From an uncultured Bacteroidota bacterium (lineage in GTDB: Bacteria; Bacteroidota; Bacteroidia; Chitinophagales; Chitinophagaceae): a DNA stretch of 64,000 nt. Shown in pieces: positions 18,811 to 28,258 of the stretch. The stretch is from positions 1-64,000 of the forward strand of contig CAILLK010000101.1 in assembly GCA_903835005.1 (NCBI GenBank), given 5' to 3'. The notes beneath the pieces are model-generated. The model was given only the letters and a program-made list of their open reading frames with translations. It searched no databases and had not been told where the DNA came from. Both the position numbers and the translations under genes were made by a program. How positions within the stretch are numbered: position 1 is the first letter of the stretch; every line of letters starts with the position of its first letter.

Positions 18811-19793
18811 CAGTTGAGAATTTTTGTTCCTTTTTGTATTAAATCGCTGATGTTCGATACCTTATCCATCCATCCTTCCCGGATTATTGCCGGTGCATGA
18901 GTAGCAAGTATTATTTGCACATTAGGGTTGAGTTCCCGGATATATCCGATCAGTTTTTTCTGCCAGTCGAAATGAAGAGATAACTCAGGTTCATCCATAA
19001 ATAGAATGGCATTTTTATTATCTTGCACTAATACGGTAAGTAATATTACAAGCAGTTGTTTTTCGCCAGAGGATAATTGGTACGGACTAATTTTTTCATC
19101 ACCCAACAGAAAGCTTATTTCATCCTCTTTACGATTAAGTTTTTTGTTTGTTTCTTCAAAAAGGGTGTCTAAAATATCTGAAAACCTGTTTTGATTTGCC
19201 TGAATTTTCAGTAATTCACCATTTGAAATGCTATTATTGATTGCCTCAATGGTTTTTTGAGCAGTGCTTAATTTGTATTTCAAATATTTTTTTTGGAGAT
19301 GATATATTTGCCAATCTAACTCTGTTTTTGCATTGTCATCTGTGATTTTATTGATAGCTTCTTCGGGTTTAAATTCATTATCAAAGGTGCAGATGAAATC
19401 TACCATTGGAAAAAAGGCAATATCTTTTGAACTAAGTTTTTCAACTACATAAAAAGAGTAATTTTTTCCATAGTATAAAAATGTATCAATGGGATTTGTA
19501 TATTTTTCGGCACCTGATTCATTTAGTTTAGTAAAAGAAAATGACAGGAACTTTTTGCTTCCAAAGGAAATTTTGCAATTGCTGATGCTCTTACCTATGT
19601 TATCAATTTGCCCTTCGTTAAGTAAACCTGCATTACGAATTAATTTTGATGTACAATTCAAAATAGTACTCTTCCCACTCCCGTTAATACCCGACAGCAC
19701 ATTCACATCCGGATGTAAATTCCATTCCAGATCATGCTTCCCCCAGAGGCCCTTAATTTCTATTTTGGAAATGTATTTTATTTCTTCACCCAT
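18810..19793 (-). CDS. ABC/AAA_21-like ATPase partner of the DUF4435 protein
   Basis: Walker A SGINGSGKSTILN, signature QLSSGEKQLL, Walker B AILFMDEPELSLHFDWQ, H-loop ILATHAPAII. Confidence 0.9.
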   Translation of the reverse strand: MGEEIKYISKIEIKGLWGKHDLEWNLHPDVNVLSGINGSGKSTILNCTSKLIRNAGLLNEGQIDNIGKSISNCKISFGSKKFLSFSFTKLNESGAEKYTNPIDTFLYYGKNYSFYVVEKLSSKDIAFFPMVDFICTFDNEFKPEEAINKITDDNAKTELDWQIYHLQKKYLKYKLSTAQKTIEAINNSISNGELLKIQANQNRFSDILDTLFEETNKKLNRKEDEISFLLGDEKISPYQLSSGEKQLLVILLTVLVQDNKNAILFMDEPELSLHFDWQKKLIGYIRELNPNVQIILATHAPAIIREGWMDKVSNISDLIQKGTKILN

Positions 19794-19849
19794 CAGATGC
19801 TGATTTGATTGTAAATATAGCTATTTAATGAATAAAGCTAAAGCTTGTA

Positions 19850-20845
19850 TTACTCAATTATTACTTCCCTGCTGTAATGCTCCTCGACCTCATTCAATAT
19901 ATCCCCGATCTCCACCAGGTTTTCTGTCATTACCAGGCGGGTTCGGTATTCCTTTACATGGCTTAGCCCCTTGAGGTAGCTGGCATAGTGGCGGCGCATT
20001 TCGAGGATGCCCAGTTTTTCGCCCTTCCAGTTTACTGAGCCATAGAGGTGCTTGCGGCAGGCCTGCAGGCGCTCTGCAAGGGTAGGAGCGGGCAGGGTTT
20101 CTCCGGTGTTGATAAAGTGTTTTATTTCTCTGAAGATCCACGGATAGCCAATGGCGGCACGGCCTATCATAATACCATCTACTCCATACCTGTTTTTATA
20201 TTCCAGCGCCTTCTCCGGGGTATCAATATCCCCGTTTCCGAAGATGGGTATATGTATGCGCGGGTTCTCCTTTATTTTACCTATCAGTGTCCAGTCGGCT
20301 TCACCTTTATACAACTGCTGCCGGGTACGGCCATGAATGGAAATGGCCTTGACGCCTATATCCTGCATACGCTCGGCCACTTCTTCTATGTTGCGGGTAT
20401 TGTTGTCCCAGCCCAGGCGGGTTTTAATGGTCACAGGCAGGGTGGTGGAGCGGATACAGGCTTTGGTGAGGCGCACCATCAATTCTATGTCTTTAAGGAC
20501 TGCAGCCCCAGCTCCTTTACATACCACTTTCTTTACCGGGCAGCCGAAATTTATATCCAGCAGGTCGGGGTTGGTGGTATCCACAATCTTGGCGCTCAGG
20601 GCCATAGCCTCTTCATCGCCACCAAAAATCTGGATGCCTATTGGTTTTTCGTAATCAAAAATATCCAGCTTCTGCCTGCTCTTCATGGCATCACGGATCA
20701 GGCCTTCTGATGAGATAAACTCCGTATACATCAGATCTGCCCCGTAATCCTTACAAACAGCCCGGAAGGGCGGGTCGCTCACATCTTCCATCGGCGCCAG
20801 CAGCAGCGGGAATTCCCCCAACTCTATGTTATCTATTTTCACCAT
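19850..20845 (-). CDS. dusB: tRNA-dihydrouridine synthase
   Basis: LAPMEDVSDPPFRAVCKDYGADLMYTEFISSEGL, DINFGCPVKKVVCKGAGAA, SIHGRTRQQLYKGEADW. Confidence 0.95.
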   Translation of the reverse strand: MVKIDNIELGEFPLLLAPMEDVSDPPFRAVCKDYGADLMYTEFISSEGLIRDAMKSRQKLDIFDYEKPIGIQIFGGDEEAMALSAKIVDTTNPDLLDINFGCPVKKVVCKGAGAAVLKDIELMVRLTKACIRSTTLPVTIKTRLGWDNNTRNIEEVAERMQDIGVKAISIHGRTRQQLYKGEADWTLIGKIKENPRIHIPIFGNGDIDTPEKALEYKNRYGVDGIMIGRAAIGYPWIFREIKHFINTGETLPAPTLAERLQACRKHLYGSVNWKGEKLGILEMRRHYASYLKGLSHVKEYRTRLVMTENLVEIGDILNEVEEHYSREVIIE

Positions 20846-20855
20846 TTACAGGGTG

Positions 20856-20863
20856 CAAAGGTA
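20856..20863 (-). promoter_or_regulatory. Candidate -7 element TACCTTTG upstream of dusB
   Basis: Minus-strand TACCTTTGCACCCTGTAAATG; matches Bacteroidetes TAnnTTTG; no clear -33 TTTG seen. Confidence 0.4.
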
Positions 20864-20890
20864 CGGGGTTTAGTTGAGAGATATTTATCG

Positions 20891-21436
20891 CTACTCCTTC
20901 CCGCTCACCCCCTTAAACTGATGATGTGTTTCCTTAAACAACACATTGAAAGTGGTAAGCGAACCATAGATGGCTGTGATATATTGCTGCAGGTCTACTT
21001 TTTCATCGTCGGTCATAACCTTACTGGCGTTGATCTTTTGCTCCATTACACGCAACCTGTCGCGCACCATAACAATTTTATGGAAGAAGGTATCTATAGG
21101 CACTTCTTTCGATGCGAGGGTAGGGTCGCCGGGTTTCAGTATCATCATGCCACGTTTCCAGCGCGGGCCTATAGGCACCAGTTGCATATCATGCAGCCTG
21201 CGGTCCAGTATATTGCTCAGCGCCTCTTCTATATCAGCTATAGTAATAACTCCGGGAGTCTGAGATCCTTCTACCTCTTCCAGTGTTTTCATATCCGGAT
21301 AATCCTTGCTGATGCTCTTGGTGCCCTGCTGCGATTTGAACCAGATGGTGTAAAACTCAGAAGCGGTATCTACTATTACGCCCTTGCCAAAATGCTGGTG
21401 GTCTATGCGGGATCCTATGCCTAATTGTGTGCTCAT
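20891..21436 (-). CDS. Hypothetical protein with N-terminal Tudor/CarD-like 'HFGKGVIVD' segment
   Basis: GSRIDHQHFGKGVIVDTASEFYTIWF resembles small beta-barrel domains; intact 181-aa ORF. Confidence 0.75.
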   Translation of the reverse strand: MSTQLGIGSRIDHQHFGKGVIVDTASEFYTIWFKSQQGTKSISKDYPDMKTLEEVEGSQTPGVITIADIEEALSNILDRRLHDMQLVPIGPRWKRGMMILKPGDPTLASKEVPIDTFFHKIVMVRDRLRVMEQKINASKVMTDDEKVDLQQYITAIYGSLTTFNVLFKETHHQFKGVSGKE

Positions 21437-21500
21437 TCTATAGTTGATTGTGGATGTATTATCTTTATAAAATCGCTCTAAATTACTAATAATAATCGTT

Positions 21501-22088
21501 ATGAGAATAATTGAAAAGGCTTTGGTGCTGATTGCAGTTTTTGGGTTGATTGTAAGATTATTGGGCCAGCCTACAGGCAGTATAATTATGGTTATGTCTC
21601 TCTGCTCCTTAAGCTGGCTTTATGTAATCTTATCTTTTGCACTATTGAATGACATAAAGTTGAGAAGTCTATTTAAAAAAGGCGCTTTTACCTGTATCCC
21701 CACCTGGCATAAAATTGGCGCTGTTTTAAGCGGTATCGGCCTTGGAATTGCCTGTATAGGGATTCTATTTAAGATACAGGCTTGGGGAGGCGCACAAATT
21801 GAATTGATTGAAGGGTTAATTTTATGCCTGATACCAGCTATAATTGGTTTACTAAAAAGGCGGGGCAGGCATAAGGAGTTTTACAATCGGGTGGTTAGCC
21901 GTACAATAATCTTTGGATGTCTTTGTCTGGTTTTCTTATGCCTTCCCGACTTATTCTTTCTCAGGATTTATTACCGCCATAATCCGACATTTATAAATGC
22001 CGTTGAGCAATCAAGGAAAGATCCCGAAAATCAACAATTAAGAGACAAAGTAGATGCTGAACGGAGAAAAATAATGCAAAATCATTGA
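21501..22088 (+). CDS. Integral membrane hypothetical protein
   Basis: Four predicted TM segments; GldL-like motif 'GIGLGIACIGILFKIQAWGGA'. Confidence 0.65.
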   Translation: MRIIEKALVLIAVFGLIVRLLGQPTGSIIMVMSLCSLSWLYVILSFALLNDIKLRSLFKKGAFTCIPTWHKIGAVLSGIGLGIACIGILFKIQAWGGAQIELIEGLILCLIPAIIGLLKRRGRHKEFYNRVVSRTIIFGCLCLVFLCLPDLFFLRIYYRHNPTFINAVEQSRKDPENQQLRDKVDAERRKIMQNH

Positions 22089-22091
22089 AGA

Positions 22092-22580
22092 TTACTTCCA
22101 GTCGCCCAGCAATCGCCTGATGGCAATAACCTCACCCACATGGTAGCTGTTATGGTCGGCTATCAGCAGGGCTTCGCGCAGCAGGTTTTGTCCGTCGCCG
22201 TGGGCAAATGGTTTGTATAAATCTACTTCAGGATCCTCCAGCAAGGCTATAAACGCTTCCCTGTCTTTTTTAATGCGGATGATGCAGTTTTTCCAGGCTT
22301 CTTCATCTTTTGGGGCGGTTTCTTTTGGCCAGTAGCCTTCCGGCCATTTTGGAGATACATGCCTTGGATTATGCGAAAACTCGAGGATATCCCACTGGGC
22401 AATTCTAATATGCTCTGCAAGCTGCCATATGCTGTAAGGTAGTTTATTAGGCACAATACCGCGAATGTTTTCCGGTACATCTTTGAATGCATTATTCAGC
22501 GATACATGCGCATTGCCTGCCAGCAGCAGGTCTTTGAGTTGTTTGATGACCTCTTTAGAATTGAGGTTGCCAGCAGCCAT
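22092..22580 (-). CDS. DinB-family protein
   Basis: SIWQLAEHIRIAQWDILEFS and LLIADHNSYHVGEVIAIRRLLG metal-binding His pattern. Confidence 0.85.
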   Translation of the reverse strand: MAAGNLNSKEVIKQLKDLLLAGNAHVSLNNAFKDVPENIRGIVPNKLPYSIWQLAEHIRIAQWDILEFSHNPRHVSPKWPEGYWPKETAPKDEEAWKNCIIRIKKDREAFIALLEDPEVDLYKPFAHGDGQNLLREALLIADHNSYHVGEVIAIRRLLGDWK

Positions 22581-22581
22581 T

Positions 22582-22734
22582 TTATTGATTAAAGTTTGGA
22601 AGCCCCACAGTTTTCAGAATATTATTGGCCATTTTTAACTTTTCAGGAAATAAAACAACATCGCTGAATTTATCCAGTTCTGCATTTATTTTTGCTCCTT
22701 TCGGTAACACAGGCGCTTTTTTCTTGGTTTTCAT
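22582..22734 (-). CDS. 50-aa small protein (absent from the supplied ORF track)
   Basis: Minus-strand MKTKKKAPVLPKGAKINAELDKFSDVVLFPEKLKMANNILKTVGLPNFNQ*; lies tightly between DinB (1-nt gap) and the 22746..23189 gene (11-nt gap). Confidence 0.65.
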   Translation of the reverse strand: MKTKKKAPVLPKGAKINAELDKFSDVVLFPEKLKMANNILKTVGLPNFNQ

Positions 22735-22745
22735 ATACTACAAAA

Positions 22746-23189
22746 TTACTTTTTTCTTTTCACTAAAAATGCATCATAGGTGATATTTTTTGAAAACTTA
22801 AACCACGTCTTATTTTTTAATCCATAAACCTCAAAGTCTTTCTCTATTTCTTCAATATTGTTGGTGATTCCCATTCGGTATAATCTGGTGCGTGCTGATG
22901 TTGCACCTAAGGCAATTACAGTTGCATCAGGGTAATTATCAGTAAATACAAATAGAGTTGAAGCTACAGTAGCCAGAACTTTTTGGCTGTCACCATTATT
23001 GGTAATAATCAAATCATTGAGTTCATTGGTGATAAGGTCTTTATCTCCAAACCCAAGGTTATAGACATTTTTAAGATTAGTTTCAGAATATTGCACGACT
23101 TTCCTGATAATTCCTTTTGGACCTGTACTATCAAATTCATATTGTAGGTAATCTGCACCTAACTCGTAATTATAAATATCAGCGATCAT
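22746..23189 (-). CDS. DUF6934-like hypothetical protein
   Basis: NLGFGD...LIITNNGDSQKVLATVASTLFVFTDNYPDATVIALGATSARTRLYRMGI resembles a family common in Bacteroidetes. Confidence 0.65.
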   Translation of the reverse strand: MIADIYNYELGADYLQYEFDSTGPKGIIRKVVQYSETNLKNVYNLGFGDKDLITNELNDLIITNNGDSQKVLATVASTLFVFTDNYPDATVIALGATSARTRLYRMGITNNIEEIEKDFEVYGLKNKTWFKFSKNITYDAFLVKRKK

Positions 23190-23291
23190 AGGATTGCTTG
23201 AAATCCCACAATTTTATAAATAATTTACCATTTTTATCAAAGAAATATTTGAGAAGCAAATGTTTCAGATTGTTTCTATTTTTACCCGGTA

Positions 23292-24041
23292 ATGGCTAAG
23301 AAAAAAACAGCAGAGGTTAAGAAAAAAAAGCCATCTGGCATCCGGAGGTTTTTCAGAATTGTATTTCGTGTTATCCTGATTCTGTTCGTATCCTCACTGC
23401 TGTATGTAGTAGTATGCAAATGGGTATTACCACCCGTTACCATGACCCAGTTGGGCGGGCTGTTTGGCGGCTATGGCCTCAAGCGGAGCTATGTAAGCTA
23501 TGGCGATATCTCCCGCAATGTTAAGCTGGCCGCCATTGCCAGCGAAGACCAGTTGTTTCCGGAGCATGGCGGTTTCGACTGGAAAGCTATTGATAAAAGC
23601 CTCAACAACCCACACCACAAAAAGCGGGTGCCTGCCGGTGGCGGCGCAAGTACCATAAGCCAGCAGACTGCCAAGAATGTGTTTCTGTGGCAGGGCAGCG
23701 GGTGGGGAAGATATGTGCGCAAAGCCCCTGAGTTTTATTTCACCCAGCTTATAGAGTGGACATGGGGCAAGCGCCGCATCATGGATGTATACCTGAACGT
23801 GATAGAAATGGGCCCCGGTATTTTTGGTATTGAGGCAGCATCGCAAAAATACTTCCATAAGCACGCCAAAAATCTTACCCGCGGCGAGGCGGCCATGATC
23901 ATTGCCTGCCTGCCCAACCCCAAGGAATACACTGTTGTGCCCATGAGCGCCAAGGTGCGCTGGCGCACTGCCCACATACTGGAGCAGATGGATAACCTGG
24001 AGGGAGATGAAGATGTGGAGGCGGTGATAAAGACGCCATGA
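23292..24041 (+). CDS. mtgA: Monofunctional biosynthetic peptidoglycan transglycosylase
   Basis: GT51 motifs: AAIASEDQLFPEHGGFDWKAI, GASTISQQTAKNVFLW, EFYFTQLIEWTWGKRRIMDVYLNVIEMGPGIFGIEAASQKYF. Confidence 0.94.
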   Translation: MAKKKTAEVKKKKPSGIRRFFRIVFRVILILFVSSLLYVVVCKWVLPPVTMTQLGGLFGGYGLKRSYVSYGDISRNVKLAAIASEDQLFPEHGGFDWKAIDKSLNNPHHKKRVPAGGGASTISQQTAKNVFLWQGSGWGRYVRKAPEFYFTQLIEWTWGKRRIMDVYLNVIEMGPGIFGIEAASQKYFHKHAKNLTRGEAAMIIACLPNPKEYTVVPMSAKVRWRTAHILEQMDNLEGDEDVEAVIKTP

Positions 24042-24215
24042 GAATTTAGTAGCCTTGATTAGTTTTCATTTAGGATTATCTTCTATTTGAAATCTATTTT
24101 CCAAAAACAATTTCCTGATTTCAACGATTAATTTTTAACTTACCTGCTTATTGGTGTTCAGAGGTTTTCGCTCTATTCTCTTAGCTGTGCGCCAAAAATT
24201 TTTTAAATTTGTATA

Positions 24216-24860
24216 ATGCCACCAAAAAATACTACCAGACATATTGCTGTTGCCGGAAACATCGGCTCCGGAAAAACTACATTAACCGGCCTGCTGGCCA
24301 AGCAATTTAAGTGGCAGCCACATTACGAGGATGTGGACCACAACCCCTACCTGGTAGACTTTTATGAGGATATGCCCCGCTGGTCGTTCAACCTGCAGAT
24401 ATACTTCCTCAACCACCGTATCAAGAACCTGATTGATATCCGAAGTGGCAAAGAAACTGTTATTCAGGACCGTACCATTTATGAAGATGCCTGCATCTTT
24501 GCCCCCAACCTGTTTGATATGGGGCTGATGACCAAGAGGGACTTCGAAAATTACACCTCATTCTTCGAAAACCTCAAAGCGCTCATTCAGCCACCCGACC
24601 TGCTTATTTATCTCAAAGCTTCCATACCTGCCCTGGTAGACCAGATACAGAAACGCGGCCGGGATTATGAAGAGAACATAAGGCTCGACTACCTGAAGCG
24701 CCTCAATGGCTTTTACAACAAATGGATAGATAACTATAAAGACGGCCCGCTGCTGGTAATAGATGTAGACAACTGCAACTTTGCTGATAAGGAAGAAGAC
24801 CTGGCCGATGTGGTTAATAAAATAGATGCCCAGTTGCATGGGTTATTTAGTAAAAAATAA
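24216..24860 (+). CDS. Deoxynucleoside kinase
   Basis: VAGNIGSGKTTLTGLLA, DRTIYEDACIFA, RGRDYEENIRLDYLKRL. Confidence 0.92.
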   Translation: MPPKNTTRHIAVAGNIGSGKTTLTGLLAKQFKWQPHYEDVDHNPYLVDFYEDMPRWSFNLQIYFLNHRIKNLIDIRSGKETVIQDRTIYEDACIFAPNLFDMGLMTKRDFENYTSFFENLKALIQPPDLLIYLKASIPALVDQIQKRGRDYEENIRLDYLKRLNGFYNKWIDNYKDGPLLVIDVDNCNFADKEEDLADVVNKIDAQLHGLFSKK

Positions 24861-24880
24861 TTTCATAAATCTCCCCAAGA

Positions 24881-24907
24881 TGTGCCACACCTTCAAAGTG
24901 TGGCACA
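24881..24907. repeat. Perfect 10-bp hairpin
   Basis: TGTGCCACAC-CTTCAAA-GTGTGGCACA, 20 nt after the kinase stop; no T-run on either side. Confidence 0.6.
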
Positions 24908-24976
24908 CCTATGCTATAAATTTTATGGTTACTATAGATGATTTACCGATATTGCATCTGTTATTTTCAGGAAACC

Positions 24977-27529
24977 ATGCATCTGCGTAAACTACTTCTT
25001 CTCTTTATTTTTACAGGCCTGCCCGCAAGTTTATTTGCCGGGGTGCTCAAAGGCAGGGTAGTGGATGATAAAGGCGAAAGGTTGCCCTTTGCCACAGTAT
25101 ACATTGAGGGTACTACCACCGGTGTGAATGCCAACGGCAATGGTGATTATGAGCTCACTGTGGCTCCCGGCCTCTATAAAGTTATCTGCCAGTATATTGG
25201 CTACCAGCAATCTACTTTTAATCTTTCCATTACCGGAAATGAAACCATTGAGCACAAGTTTGTATTAAAGGGCCAGAACCTGGAGATGAAAGAAGTAGTC
25301 ATTCACTCCAATGCCGAGGACCCGGTTTACGAAATTATCAGGAATGCTATAAGTCGTCGGGAGTTTCATCTGAAACAGGTACAATCTTTCCAGACAGATA
25401 TTTATCTTAAAGGGGGCATGAGATCAAGGAAAATGCCCAAAAAATTCATGGGGCAGAAGACAACAGATGAAACAGATATAGTAGACAGCATGGGCAGGGG
25501 AGTACTGTTTCTGAGCGAGGAAGATGCAACCTACTATACTCAGGGCAAGAAAAAGAAAACGGTGATCCATTCAGTACATCAGAGTGGTAGTCCCAACGGG
25601 CTTGGTTTTTCGAGGTTTCCCAGTGTGATGACTTTTTATGAAAATGATATCAATGTTTTTGGTGGCGAGTCAAGGGGGTTTATTTCGCCGGTTAGCGACA
25701 ATGCATTGTTTTATTACAAGTACAAACTCGACGGGCAATTTGAAGAGCAGGGCCATACTATTTATAAAATTCAGGTAATCCCAAAACGAGCCTATGAGCC
25801 ATGCTTTACCGGTGAGATCTATATTGTAGACCAGGACTGGGCAATTCACAGCCTTAATATGACACTTGCCAAAAAGAGCGGCATGGATATTGTGGATACG
25901 CTGAAAGTAGACCAGTTATTCCTACCATTGCATAAAGACACCTGGGTTATCAAAAGCCAGGTGCTTTACTTTACTGTTAATCTGCTGGGATTTGATGTTA
26001 CGGCAAGCGGTGTTACGGTGTATAATAACCAGAAAGTAAATGAACCTATTCCCGACTCTGTATTTGCAGACAGGATCATCAGCGCTTACGATAAAACAGC
26101 TAATAAAAAAGACACTTCCTACTGGAAGGATAACAGGCCTATCCCACTGGAAAAAGATGAATCAAAGGATTTTATAGCCAAAGACAGTCTCCGGCTTAAG
26201 ATAACAAGCCCAGAATTTGTTGATTCCATGCGCCGTAAAGGAAATCGTTTCAAACCACTGGGTTTTCTGCTTGGCGGCTATTCTTACAGTACAAAAAAGA
26301 ATAAAAATATTTTCAGTATCAATTCAGTTCTTATAGGCCTGGGAAGCGATAATATGCTGAATTTCAATACAATTGAAGGGTTTAATCTGGCTCCTAAAAT
26401 AAGCTGGCGGCATATGATTGATACCGGTAAATACCTGCATGCAGAGTCAGTTTACCGCTATGGGTTCAGCAATACTCATTTTGATGTGGCAGGCAGGCTA
26501 TACTATGTTTCCAGAGACAGAGCATTTCTGAACAGGGCCTGGACTATCGGGATAGAAGGCGGGAAATATGTTTTTCAATATAATTCTGAGAATCCTGTTC
26601 TTCCCTTTTTTAATACTTATACTGCTTTGTTTTATCGCGATAACGACCTCAAGCTTTATGAGCGTTATGAGGCAACAGCCTATTTAGGCCGCAACTACGG
26701 CAACGGTTTAAACTGGTATATAAAACCTTCTTACCAGCAACGGCTGCCATTGAACAATACCTCCTACTACAGCATTTGGCCAGGTGGCCTCAGTGATGAA
26801 AAATCAAATAGCCCCGATTGGTTATTGAAAGCGGCAACTGCATGGCAAAAGAGTGATGCAGCGCTTATTACTGCCTCAGTTTCTTTTAAACCAGGGTATA
26901 CCTACACCCAATATCCCGATTATAAAGTAGCCAATGGCAGCGACTGGCCCACGTTCAGGCTGTTTTATGAAAAAGGCATTCCGGGTATCATCAACAGTGT
27001 TTCCAATTTTGATAAATGGCGGTTTTCAGTTCAGGATGAGTTTAGTATGAAACTGACAGGACTGATTAAATATAATTTTGCTGTTGGGGGTTTCTTTAAC
27101 AGTGCCTATGTTTCGGTGCCTGATCTGATGAATTTATATGGAAACAGAGGCATAGGTTATGCCTCACCTTACCTGCAGAGTTTTCAGTTTGCGCAATATT
27201 ATGAGTTCAGTAATAAGGAGCCTATTTACGGAGAAGCTCATCTGGAATATCATTTGAAAGGATTGCTGAGCAATAAGATCCCTTTGTTACGGCAAGCAAG
27301 ATATTACCTGCTGTTTGGCGGCAATGCGTTTTATGCCACTGGCACAGATTATTATACCGAGGCTTTCGCAGGGCTTGAAAATATTGGTTACAAACTGGGC
27401 AGGGTGCTTAGAGTTGATTTTGTTCAGTCGTGGGACAGCCATAACGGGCATAATTCAGGTATAAGGTTTGGCTTGGGTTTGCCAGGTATGCCTGCCTACA
27501 AAACCTATCCTTTGCATGGAGAATGGTAG
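24977..27529 (+). CDS. DUF5686 / carboxypeptidase-like-regulatory-domain outer-membrane protein
   Basis: N-terminal GVLKGRVVDDKGERLPFATVYIEGTTTGVNANGNGDYEL (CarboxypepD_reg-like), DUF5686-type EIIRNAISRREFHL and beta-barrel C-terminus. Confidence 0.85.
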   Translation: MHLRKLLLLFIFTGLPASLFAGVLKGRVVDDKGERLPFATVYIEGTTTGVNANGNGDYELTVAPGLYKVICQYIGYQQSTFNLSITGNETIEHKFVLKGQNLEMKEVVIHSNAEDPVYEIIRNAISRREFHLKQVQSFQTDIYLKGGMRSRKMPKKFMGQKTTDETDIVDSMGRGVLFLSEEDATYYTQGKKKKTVIHSVHQSGSPNGLGFSRFPSVMTFYENDINVFGGESRGFISPVSDNALFYYKYKLDGQFEEQGHTIYKIQVIPKRAYEPCFTGEIYIVDQDWAIHSLNMTLAKKSGMDIVDTLKVDQLFLPLHKDTWVIKSQVLYFTVNLLGFDVTASGVTVYNNQKVNEPIPDSVFADRIISAYDKTANKKDTSYWKDNRPIPLEKDESKDFIAKDSLRLKITSPEFVDSMRRKGNRFKPLGFLLGGYSYSTKKNKNIFSINSVLIGLGSDNMLNFNTIEGFNLAPKISWRHMIDTGKYLHAESVYRYGFSNTHFDVAGRLYYVSRDRAFLNRAWTIGIEGGKYVFQYNSENPVLPFFNTYTALFYRDNDLKLYERYEATAYLGRNYGNGLNWYIKPSYQQRLPLNNTSYYSIWPGGLSDEKSNSPDWLLKAATAWQKSDAALITASVSFKPGYTYTQYPDYKVANGSDWPTFRLFYEKGIPGIINSVSNFDKWRFSVQDEFSMKLTGLIKYNFAVGGFFNSAYVSVPDLMNLYGNRGIGYASPYLQSFQFAQYYEFSNKEPIYGEAHLEYHLKGLLSNKIPLLRQARYYLLFGGNAFYATGTDYYTEAFAGLENIGYKLGRVLRVDFVQSWDSHNGHNSGIRFGLGLPGMPAYKTYPLHGEW

Positions 27530-27658
27530 GTGGTTACCTGATTCTAACCTCGCAAGGATTGTGTCTGGATGTTATGATTTCAGGTTGGGTAGTAAAAAAA
27601 TAATTTAATGTAGTATATTTATTGCGGCATTGTTTTTGCTGAGTTAAATTCATCTCTT

Positions 27659-28195
27659 ATGAGAATCATTTCCTTGCTTTTATTACTGGTTTTTTCTCAG
27701 GGTGCCTATGCCCAGGATTTTTGCAACCTGCTCAAAAAGGAGGTGTCTCCGGATCATACTATTTATGATTATTCTTCACCTTTCGACCCCAATGAACCAC
27801 CTGCGGTGCGTGTTTCCAGGAGCTATGGCACCAACCCTGATTATGCTACAGATAATTTTTTTGTTATTTTTCAGATGACAAATCCGTTAGAGTCCATTTA
27901 CAAGAAAACAGATACAGGAGAGATCGAAAAGGAGGAAGTGAAACTGGTAGTTGAGTTTGAGGATAAATCCAAGTATATAGATGATACTATTAAAATAACA
28001 CACGATTTTACCAATGACCGAATGAATGCCATCCGTACAGTTTTTTACTCGCTGAATGAAAAATCCATAAAAGAGTTTGCAGCAAAAAAAATAACGAAAT
28101 TCAGTCTTGCAGGCTATGAACAAGCTGTTCCGGCCGATAGCGCCAATGCCATTCAGCATTACGTGCAGTGCCTTAAAGATGTTAAGAAAGATTAG
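27659..28195 (+). CDS. Secreted hypothetical protein
   Basis: 178-aa ORF with signal peptide. Confidence 0.65.
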   Translation: MRIISLLLLLVFSQGAYAQDFCNLLKKEVSPDHTIYDYSSPFDPNEPPAVRVSRSYGTNPDYATDNFFVIFQMTNPLESIYKKTDTGEIEKEEVKLVVEFEDKSKYIDDTIKITHDFTNDRMNAIRTVFYSLNEKSIKEFAAKKITKFSLAGYEQAVPADSANAIQHYVQCLKDVKKD

Positions 28196-28258
28196 CACTT
28201 CCACCCACACGTATCTTCAAGCTAACATGGAACCAATATTTTACTATCTTTGAGTGCC

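Noticed and set aside
20048-20710. 220-aa plus-strand ORF
   Set aside because: Antisense to dusB, whose motifs are unambiguous.
28245-28252. TATCTTTG promoter giving a leaderless CNNM/CBS transcript
   Set aside because: The -7 match is good, but no -33 TTTG at the right spacing; too weak without TSS data.
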